A stretch of 64,000 bases of DNA from positions 96,315,302 through 96,379,301 of the forward strand of contig JALMQS010000099.1 of NCBI GenBank assembly GCA_024734495.1, written 5' to 3'. This document shows, piece after piece, positions 55,717 to 64,000 of the stretch. Source of the DNA: Forficula auricularia (lineage: Eukaryota > Arthropoda > Insecta > Dermaptera > Forficulidae). Every line of letters starts with the position of its first letter. Within the stretch, counting starts at the first letter, position 1. The position numbers were made by a program, and so were the translations under genes. The notes beneath the pieces were generated by a model, which was not told the origin of the DNA, did not search any database, and saw only the letters and a list, made by a program, of their open reading frames with translations.

Positions 55717-56736
55717 GAACAAGTCGATATCTCTAACTAGATTATTTTTATGATAGAAAATACATGAGCTATTCCTCTATATACATATTTATACCAATAT
55801 GTCTATATTTCAACAATGGTAATGTTAGCTCGTACGGCAATGGAATTTTAAGTTTAAATTAGGTACCGGTTAGAAGGAATAGAGCAAGGCTTTGGGTTAA
55901 ATTGATTCACTGGAACAATTAATTCTTTGAATTCTGGTATTTTTGGTTTCATTTGGACTTATTTGAAAGAGAGAGGGTAAATAGAAGATATTTCTTCCAA
56001 AATACTTGAGATATCAAATTCGTCCTAATTTGTAGTTGTTAAGGAAAAAAATGAATTTATGATATTTTTCATAATTTTAAATTAAGCTATTTTTGAACGC
56101 TGCGAGGCACAAACATGGTGCTATCTCACACCATTACATTATTTAATAACTTATAATTATAACAGACGTGTTAGACTGATAAACAACAACGTCTCCAAAT
56201 AATGATTCCATTCGGTTATAATTTTGCAAATTTGAATGTGAAACTTAAACGAGGACACATACCAAATATATATTTTTTCTATTTTACTATAATATTTTAA
56301 ATTTAATGGCGGATTAATGAAAGAAATATTCCATGCAGTTTAGCGGGCCCGAGGAATGAATGAGTTCGGAACTCGTTAAGAACTTTTAACCTGCCTTTTG
56401 AAATGGAAACAAGACCAACTTTCGACTTAAAAAGGAATCTCACGAATACAGAGATACTAATTAGCCATTAGTGAAAAGTTTAAAGGCCTTACTTATAATA
56501 TCCACCATCCGGTGAAATTTATAATTTTCGCTATTTTCGAGTTAACAAAAGGATTAAATAAAAAAAAATATATATCCACAAATATCAAATCTTAGCGGTA
56601 AAAAATGGATCCACGGATTTAAAATAATGAATATGGAAAAAATACCAGAGGATTTCGCATAATTATTAAAAAGTCGGACGAATCGAATTCCTATACCGAG
56701 GGTTCCTTAACTAATATAGGTAGGTATATACCATAT
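55717..56736. other. AT-rich, no gene
   Basis: No feature recognised. Confidence 0.5.
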
Positions 56737-57142
56737 GTCGTGGTCACATGGTCAAACACGTCATATCGTGTAATGACAATGTATTGTAGAGAAATAATAT
56801 TAGAATATTACACTAATTTTACAATGTTACTATTATAATTATTTATCTTATTTTTGGAGAAATATTCCCAATATATTCCACTATCATTATTTTACAATAA
56901 AATAAAATACTCCGATATTATCGTGTAATGCCAATGTGTTTCAGAGAATATTGCAAATAAATATTCCTGAAATATTAAGAAAATATTGTAAAATAATAAT
57001 AGTGGAATATTACATATTATCAAATATTACATATTATCAAAATAGTATCATTGAATTATTAGTGTTATATTGTAATAGTATTTCTCTGAAATTCATTGCC
57101 ATTACACTATATGACGTGTTTCACAATGTGACCACAATTACT
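56737..57142. mobile_element. Foldback MITE, ~70-bp TIRs
   Basis: gtcgtggtcacatggtcaaa, cacgtcatatcgtgtaatga (56737-56776) mirrored by tcattgccattacactatat, gacgtgtttcacaatgtgac (to 57132). The core gtgtaatgccaatg recurs at 56921. Confidence 0.7.
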
Positions 57143-57834
57143 AGCTGAAAACCCCTCTCCCGTCAATACGATACTTCCGCTCGCCCAGCAGAAAAATTAT
57201 TATATGTACTTCCAAAATATTTGATATGTAAATCGAATTCGATCTTATTTCGCGCTGATAGGAAGTGAATGATTGAACTTTTAGAATCTTTTTTCATAAT
57301 TTTAGGTTAAGCTTTTATAAATGCCGGCAAGTAAAAAAATCCCCTAAAAACGGTCACTTTGAAGCTTTCTTACACAGTCATTTTAAATTGAAATAATTGA
57401 AAAAAAATCTCAATTTTACTTAAAAGGAAATTATAGGAATAGCTCACATTTGACACTTGAAAATAATCACTCGATTAAAATGTTAGTACTATTTTTATTT
57501 TTACTAAAAATGAATATACACCTAACTCTGTTTATCTACCTTGGAATTACACGATTAAACGAAAATCTTCCTTTCTCTGGTTTTTCATTCTTTTATAAGG
57601 GGATTTTTAAATTAATAATTAGAATTTTTCAAATATATAATTTAAGGTAGTTGTTTCGCGACAATACCAGCAAAAAGTTAATGCTCAAGTATATAGAACA
57701 GTCAATAAGGATTCATAGTTCATAAGGCCAACACTTTTTGCTGTTTTTGTACCAAATCTAGCCAATCCTGTGCTCGTTTGAGAAATTTGGCAACATTGAA
57801 AGAGATTGAATATTTTTATACATGACATTAAAAT
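57143..57834. other. AT-rich, no gene
   Basis: No feature recognised. Confidence 0.5.
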
Positions 57835-58160
57835 GACAGATAAAATGAATGATAAAATACATTTTAAAGGTCGATTTATTAATCAAAAAGTTCTAAATAA
57901 ACGATTAAAAGCTGTTGTGGTAATGAATGAGGGAAAAAACGAAAAAAATGTGTACTAAGAGTGCTAATGTAGGTACCCAAATAATTGAAGTGGGCGAGTT
58001 GGCGAATAACCTAACCTGTTGTCACTGTCAGAAAGATATTTTATTAAAAAATATTGTTGATGAAAGGCGATTAGGTTTGAATTCTATTTTTTCAATAAAA
58101 TGTCAAGATTGCTATACATTAACTCATGTCAGTACTGGAAAGAAACATACATTTTGGGTG
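57835..58160 (+). pseudogene. MULE-type (Mutator-like) transposase N-terminus, truncated
   Basis: One frame gives HFKGRFINQKVLNKRL (from ~57862). A second frame from 57945 gives VGTQIIEVGELANNL, then CCHCQKDILLKNIVDERRLG, LNSIFSIKCQDC and STGKKHT. A GRF start, an ELA..L segment and two CxxC pairs around a LRN..EKRYGL-like core are the layout of the N-terminal domain in insect Mutator-like transposases. A frameshift near 57950 separates the parts. At ~58150 the sequence changes into the inverted 113-bp repeat, so the catalytic DDE region is gone. Confidence 0.5.
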
Positions 58161-58260
58161 GTTAGTTTTTGTATTTTTAAACTTCTAGGGGGTCCGCTGA
58201 TTATGTGTACAAAATTTGGTTGAGTTTGCTAAAATGGCCTAGATTTCGCCCCCCCCCCCA
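58145..58260 (-). repeat. 113-bp unit, inverted single copy
   Basis: tggttagtttttgtattttt, tgtacaaaatttggttgagt, then a C run. It interrupts the MULE remnant. Confidence 0.7.
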
Positions 58261-58594
58261 CCATTAATTTTGGCCCCAGAAAAAATATTTTCATTATTAT
58301 AGGTTTATTTTATTGTATATTTCATTTTTCTTGTTTTTTTTTAGTTTGAAAAGATTATAATTTTAAATTTTAACCCCCCCTTAATTTTGGGTCGATATGC
58401 ACCAAAATATAACCAGCTCTTAATGTCAATGGACCAAAACTAAGTGTGAAATTTGGTTTCGATATTCACACTAGTTTTTGATCATCATAGATTTTCTTCA
58501 GGGCTCAAATAGTTTTCTTCCCAGCATATTTGTCATTTTTATAATTATTCATACTTAGTAAACATAAAAAGGTAAGTCAATAACATCAATCAGA
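58261..58594. other. No gene
   Basis: gggtcgatatgcaccaaaat near 58390 resembles repeat RA interior; otherwise nothing. Confidence 0.35.
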
Positions 58595-58835
58595 TTGACA
58601 AAGAGAAACAAAGAGGTTGTCCTCTGCTTGATGCAAATAAACATACACACATATATATCGAGATGATATATCTGTATATATATTATTCAAACAAATAAAT
58701 AATATATATACAGATATATCATCTCGATATATATGTGTGTATGTTTATTTGCATCAAGCAGAGGACAACCTCTTTGTTTCTCTTTGTGAATCAACAACTC
58801 TGCTACTCTCGGCAAAACAAAAACTTTTCAATTTC
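58595..58835. mobile_element. Penelope-type family P1 palindrome
   Basis: 58603-58688 and 58703-58787 are almost exact complements (aaagaggttgtcctctgctt ... aagcagaggacaacctcttt), with the P1 tail continuing to 58830. No CTGATGA box is present in this copy. Confidence 0.75.
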
Positions 58836-58837
58836 AA

Positions 58838-59593
58838 AATAGTAGTGAAATCTAGTGAGCAGCCAAATTAAATTTAGCAAGAAAGAAAATAGACCTACTT
58901 TCGATTGAAATGAATTCTTTTTATTTTGAATGAAATACAGATTTGTGGATTCTAAATTTTTAATTTAAATTATTTGCATATAATTTGACTGTTACGCGCA
59001 TTATAATGCCCTTGGGGAAAATTAACAAAATTCGTGACCATCCAAGTTTCATGAAAATAATTTAAATTAAAAGTTTAGTATTCACAAATCTCAAAATGGA
59101 AAGAATGCATTTTAATTGAATGTACTATTTTCTCAACTTAATTATTCTTGGTTTAACCATGCCCTTCTTGGATGTGGGTTGTCTCGACGAAAAATAGACC
59201 GATTTTATGACAGGGTTCGGGGAAAGATCCAGTTCCTTACAAATGCGCAGATATTACTTGCCTGTCCTAAGTGGGAGAACTAGAGAAGCTCGTTCTTCAA
59301 TTCCTTATATCACTGGGCTGTGATATTTTTTAATGAGTTTTTAGGTTGCTATTTATTTTTTTATTATTTTTTATTTTATTTTATTTTATTTTATTTTTTT
59401 TAATTTGTTGTTTTGTTTTTTGTAGAGTTAATGTGAATATATTGGCTGGAAAAAGGGTTTGTGCCCGATGCCAATAAATAATTAAAAAAAAAAAAAAAAA
59501 AAAAATCATTCTTGGTAAATTTTACTTGACTGCGCCCTCGATTTCACTACTTTTTCGATCTTGGCCTGTTTTTTCACAGAAGTGTTTTGGGTG
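58838..59593. mobile_element. Fourfold palindrome element, copy 2, split by a LINE
   Basis: 58843-58890 (agtagtgaaatctagtgagc) and 59506-59593 (cattcttggtaaattttact ... ggcctgttttttcacagaag) are the outer arms seen at 30366-30672. cttaattattcttgg at 59137-59151 is the inner arm. Confidence 0.65.
59152..59505 (+). mobile_element. 5'-truncated LINE, second copy of the 4.8-6.2 kb family
   Basis: Encodes NHALLGCGLSRRKIDRFYDR-like C-terminal sequence, then a frameshift or deletion near 59265, the shared 3' UTR (ggttgctatttattttttta; gttaatgtgaatatattggc; gatgccaataaataatt) and an A tail. TSD aattattcttgg / aatcattcttgg, one mismatch, on both sides. Confidence 0.85.
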
Positions 59594-59644
59594 GATACTT
59601 CTTACCTTTTGTATTAGAGTTGATTGATTTTTAAACACCAGGCT

Positions 59645-59838
59645 TGATGGTTCTCAAAAGTGAAACGAGTGGGGCGAAGGTCCCAAAATATATTTTTAAA
59701 AAATATATTATGTAAAATTTGAAAAATAACTAAAATGATGCCATATTGGATTAAATTTTCAAAAAAATATTAAAATAATGAAGGCTAGTTTTTTGGACAG
59801 CATCCCCTGGTTGAAAAGTTTCCAACCCCTCTGTTGTG
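59645..59838. mobile_element. hAT-type MITE family, right-end copy
   Basis: ttttttggacagcatcccct, ggttgaaaagtttccaaccc match the right ends of 6385-6972 and 61137-62079. Left end not found. Confidence 0.45.
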
Positions 59839-60715
59839 TATATTATATTTTGTTTAATATTTTAGATATAATAAAATATTCTTTCTTAATTTTTTTACAT
59901 TTTAATATAACTATATAATTTTAAAAACTTTGAAAGATTTGGTCGCCTTTTTTGGTTTTACATATAGGTATATAAAATAGTTTAAATAAGGTTGTATAAA
60001 GCAATAAGTAAATTCTTTGTATCAAGTAGCTAACAGGCTGATTTTAACTTAGAAACTAGCTCACTCATGTTGAAGACCGCTAATGTACATTCTTAAGAAA
60101 AATGAAAAATATTTTCATTTAAATTTGTTAATTTTTAGTGACTTTTTCTTATTTAATATTAGTTCTATTTTTTGACCAAGATAAGAACAGGGCCTGGAGA
60201 CAGGGAACAGCTAGTAGACTTATATTTAGATGGATATAATAGAATCATTTGTCTCGCTTGTGAATATTTAATGAATTACCAAAGTTCATTAACGCTATTA
60301 AAGCTAAGTGGCTCTCGTCTTTCTCGTCTCCTTTAATAAATTTCGCTCGTGTGAATAAAAATAAATGAATCCCCCTCCAAGCTCTTCCTTCTGAACTTGA
60401 ATTTATATTGAATTTGGAATTTCATAGAAGGCAGTGACCTGAAATTCAGTAACGATGTTTCATGCGTGACGCGTGTCCCCCGAAAAGATCATGGCTACAG
60501 ATCATCGGTGTAATGGCCATGCCATATCAGATATCACTCATCTGTCATAGCGTAGCAGCAGTTTCCATCCCGATTGCATATCTAATTATTATTTATTCGT
60601 TTGAAAAAGAATATGCAATCAAATACACACATTTTTCGGTTCGTGCAAATGATTGAAACATCATTCTAGCTTTTATTACTTTCACTTACTGTTCTTAAGT
60701 AGCTAGAGTAGGTAC
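59839..60715. other. No gene; mixed-composition stretch at 60240-60660
   Basis: 60430-60640 (catgcgtgacgcgtgtcccc; catcggtgtaatggccatgc) is single-copy and less AT-rich. The 64-codon ORF at 60462-60656 has no known domain. A regulatory element is possible. Confidence 0.3.
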
Positions 60716-60723
60716 GTCTAGAT

Positions 60724-61128
60724 CAGCGATGTCCAACCCAAATTACTATTCTGGCCAAAATTTAGGAATATACAAGGTACTGGGCCGCCACTCACCTGAA
60801 CAAAAAAATTTCAATTCTAGCGCACACTCGCCCGATTTATATAAGATCTACTTTTTATCTCGGAAGTGTGTCGCGATCGAATTGTCCAAGTGGGGGGGGG
60901 GGGTCAGAGACGCCCCACACACACACACACATATATAGAACTTTATTTTCAATTAGAAAAAAAAAATTTTTACAAATTTTTGTAATTAATATCAACTTCT
61001 AATTTTGTTGTAATAAAAAATATTTGTATTATCGATTATTAAAATTTAAATATTAATTTGTGCGATTTCCTTTTATTGTTATCGGGCCGCACAAAAATCG
61101 CAATCGGGCCGCCGGTTGGACATGGCTG
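60724..61128. mobile_element. hAT MITE, CAGCGATGTCCAACC ends
   Basis: TIRs CAGCGATGTCCAACC (60724) and GGTTGGACATGGCTG (to 61128), one mismatch in 15. Perfect 8-bp TSD gtctagat at 60716-60723 and 61129-61136, matching the NTCTAGAN preference I recall for Charlie-type hATs. 405 bp with (CA)n and G runs, non-coding. Confidence 0.9.
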
Positions 61129-61136
61129 GTCTAGAT

Positions 61137-62079
61137 CAATGGCGTGCGGTCCATGGATGCTGTGGATGCTGCGCATCCCCCAAATTTCAAAATGTCAATA
61201 TTATTTTCATACCGTGTTGTATTTGAAAATTTCTATTATTTTAATAACTTTTTCAATAAATACTATACAACTGATCCATTTAGAGATATCAAAAATTTAA
61301 TATTTAGGGAACTTAATAACTTTAGCATATTTAAAGAATATGAAAATAATATTCCAGATTTTTTATTTTAATCACTTCACCTATTTCTTTTGGAAAATAC
61401 TTTATTTTATCCGGTGAAAAGTGAATTAATTTACATGTAGATACTCGACGTCTGACTTTTATTCAAAATGTCGTCACCTTAGAGTGTAAACCTGCTAGCT
61501 CGCAACAAGGAAATTTTACAGGACAGAGAAAAAACATACAAAATTTATAATTGTTGTTATGGAAAGAAATTATTTTTCATATTTTTTTCTACAACTTATG
61601 ATCATAATTTCAAGTAGCAATTTTTCTTGAACGACGCTGCATCTCTTTTTCTTTCGAAGGATATTAATATGTCATATATGAAAAAATGGATTTACAGGTT
61701 TACACCTTAAGGCGACGATATATAAATTACATAAAAAAATTAATCGTAAAAAATGTTTTGGCAAAAGTATTTGTTTTAATACAGATAATTTGCATTATGC
61801 CTTATACCAGGGCGACGATCAGTTTTCAAACTATGAAAAAAATTGAAACATTACCAGAAGAAGCTGAAGTGAATAAGATAGAATATCCATAATAACGTTA
61901 TGTTTTTAAACATCAATTGATAACAAATCTAATGTTAAATTTGAAAAATATCGAAAAATTCTAAGATGCTGGTATCGATTAATTTTCCAAAAAGGAGTGA
62001 AGAATAAATTAAATTTAAAAAAATGGAGGGTTCTTTTTTGAACAACATCCCCTGGCTGAAATATCACCGCCCGTCACTT
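61137..62079. mobile_element. hAT-type MITE family 'GGCGTGCGGT', longest copy
   Basis: Begins CAATGGCGTGCGGTCCATGG, ends atcaccgcccgtcactt. TSD gtctagat at 61129-61136 and 62080-62087. 943 bp; short ORFs inside (61058-61371, 61686-61892) show no transposase features. Confidence 0.8.
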
Positions 62080-62087
62080 GTCTAGAT

Positions 62088-62218
62088 ACATTTTTGAATA
62101 TCTAGATATTTGGAAGACTTGTATCTGAATGCAGGTAAAGAATTTTCAACGATTGAAAAAAGATACAAGATACATATGAGAATAAACTTCTTTAAATTAT
62201 TATTATTTTTTTTTTAAT
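62088..62218. other. No feature
   Basis: AT-rich. Confidence 0.5.
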
Positions 62219-62350
62219 TATTGCCTCGAAACCGGACTTATCTCACTAAATTGGCCACTTTTTATAGCAATCTGAAATGGTTATTTTTTTTAATTTTTCT
62301 TTTTTTTTACCTCTCAAAATTATAATTTATTTTTTTTATTTTGTATGTTA
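62219..62350 (+). repeat. Direct repeat, copy 1 of 2
   Basis: attgcctcgaaaccggactt, tctcactaaattggcc ... ttttttttacctctcaaaat; the second copy is 62786-62905. Confidence 0.7.
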
Positions 62351-62689
62351 GATTTTAAGGTTTTTAAGGAAAAGAACTCGTTGTTATTGAGCGATTTTAT
62401 TTCGAGTCTTGATTCACATTCTTTTTATTTAAGCTTTTTTTTAACCTATCTATGGATCTATGGCTTGGTTATGTATCATTTTTTATGAATGACAAATAAA
62501 TGCCTTTGAACTATGTCTTAAGAACTTCTATTGCTGATCAAGAAGTTACCCAAGGATTTATTCAATTAATCAAAATGCTGAAATTCGGCAACATATTGCC
62601 TGCCATTCATGAGATATAATTTTTATTTTGCTTTTGCTGGGTAATTATTGTATTTATGATTGTTAATGTTAAAATCTTTGAATTCACAA

Positions 62690-62905
62690 TGAGTCTATAA
62701 AATCCCCTGCTTGTGGTAGAAGGGGTTGGACATGAGGTTAAAATCCTCATTCTATAAAAAAATCCCAATTAAAGAAATAACGTATTGCCTCGGAACAGGA
62801 CTTTCTCACCAAATGGACCTCATTTAATAACACTCTGGAGTGGTGATTTTTTAATTTTTTTCTCTTTTTTTTTACCTCTCCAAATTACAATTTTTTTTAT
62901 TTTTA
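62690..62905 (+). repeat. 'CCCCTGCTTGT' repeat fragment and direct repeat copy 2
   Basis: 62700-62735 (atcccctgcttgtggtagaa, ggggttggacatgag) matches 42058-42110; 62786-62905 matches 62219-62350. Confidence 0.55.
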
Positions 62906-63904
62906 ATAATCATTCACCCGTTAAAAGTAACTTCAATAGAAAATTTCAAGTTATTAGCTCAAGTAATTCTTAAGATATCGTCACGAAATCGAGTAAAACA
63001 GTCATTTTTCTATTGTCCCTCATTTAAAATTTGAATTTTTTAAAATCATTTTTTAGTAAGAATTTACGTCTTAAAAGAAGCCTCCATACAAAATTTTCAA
63101 GTTTGTAATTACGGAAAAATCGTGATCATAAAATGACACCGAGAAATTAGTTTTAACATTCTATCCCTTTAAAATTTGAAATAACACGCATTTAAAAACC
63201 CACTTGCAATTGTGCTACTTAATACATAAATATATATGGTAGAACATTAATTTTTCTTTAATGAAACAGCATTTTGCCTCCTATTGGTTTCTTTGTAGGT
63301 ATCTCAAAGACGTTTGATAATAATGTGTCCTCAGCTGTCGTTGGGCTTTGGTTAATCTTCTCTGCTTATTTCGCACCCAAGTTCATTTATTCAATTTGAT
63401 TCTCATCTTCTTGTTAGATTGTTCTGATGCCGCTTAGATGAGAATTAACTAAGCCAGGTTGTGAGCGCGGATATGAGAAATATTCAGGGTCTATTTGAAA
63501 ATAAGGTTTTTGAATTATCAGGGCCTAAAGTTTAATTTCTTCGGAACAAATTTCGTTTCAATAAGAAAATTTTTCATCTGTTTCAAAAATCCAGTAGCCT
63601 CACTATAAATCAAGTGGAAGACCAAGGGGCAACCGCTTCTCTGTGGAAGATTACTATGGGGATATTTTCATAGTAAATGCCAACACGCGGAAAAGAGTAT
63701 GAAAAAGAAGAATGGGCTAAAATTAATCGTTTTACAAAATACCCCCTTAAAAAAAGTTGTTTAATAACAGATAGTGCCTATTTAGGTTTATAATCCTGTA
63801 TTTAGAGCAAATATTCCAAACTGTAGCTGTACACAGATCCACGTATACATATTTAACAATAGAAAATTATAGTATTCAAAGTGAATCCTAAATATAAATA
63901 TGTA
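62906..63904. other. No confident gene
   Basis: 63290-63420 and 63590-63710 are less AT-rich. tttctttgtag at 63289-63299 resembles a 3' splice site, followed by a ~33-codon frame with SAVVGLWLIFSAYF, a membrane-helix-like run, then a stop. Too weak to call. Confidence 0.25.
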
Positions 63905-64000
63905 GATATTTATTTTTATTTTCATCAAGCAGAGGACATTGATATTTATTTATGAATCAACAACTCTGCTACTCTCGAAAAAAACAAAATCTTTTCAATT
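63905..64000 (+). repeat. Penelope-type family P1 tail
   Basis: tttcatcaagcagaggacat ... caacaactctgctactctcg, reaching the window end. Confidence 0.65.

Noticed and set aside
55423..55722. 99-codon minus-strand ORF
   Set aside because: Runs through the RA end and its hairpin; copies 1 and 2 do not preserve it.

Overview
The window is AT-rich eukaryotic DNA crowded with interspersed repeats. It looks like intergenic or intronic sequence from an arthropod, most likely an insect. Supporting signs are tRNA-derived SINEs with target-site duplications (TSDs), several hAT-type and foldback MITEs, Helitron-like ends, an LTR element with a lysine-tRNA-type primer site, two LINE families related to insect non-LTR elements, and many Penelope-type terminal motifs. 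The species cannot be told. No complete host protein gene was found. The best host-exon candidate is a 37-codon exon-like stretch at 10297-10407, which lies inside a large foldback element.

Layout. 1-9.7 kb: a deleted hAT transposon, three abutting small elements (foldback, TA-flanked MITE, SINE), the first copy of a ~1 kb repeat (family RA), a four-level nest at 4.5-6.25 kb (terminal-inverted-repeat (TIR) element > LINE > Penelope-type insert), and two members of one hAT MITE family. 9.7-15.7 kb: a 1.2 kb foldback, repeat family RD, a SINE and a complete non-autonomous LTR retrotransposon. 16-20 kb: a decayed LINE reverse transcriptase and Penelope-type fragments. 20-30 kb: nested inverted repeats, a SINE, Helitron-like copies and a tandem duplication. 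30-41 kb: foldbacks, 113-bp minisatellite units, Helitron-like ends and a satellite. 42-50 kb: RA and RD second copies, a pogo/Tigger-like TIR element and a Penelope-type palindrome. 50-64 kb: more Penelope-type copies, SINEs, a MULE-type transposase remnant, a LINE inserted in a palindrome, and two hAT elements sharing one target site.

The most interesting signal is a set of about 14 short motifs on both strands reading CTGANGA - one base - short stem - GAAA. The short stem is kept by compensating changes between families. This is the hammerhead-ribozyme-like core known from ends of Penelope-like retroelements. Two copies sit in inserts with clean 12-13 bp TSDs, yet no Penelope reverse transcriptase is present. 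These are probably non-autonomous, retrozyme-like derivatives. Family names RA, RB, RC, RD, H and P1-P4 are local labels. All similarity statements are by-eye comparisons inside the window or recognition of family motifs; no search was run.
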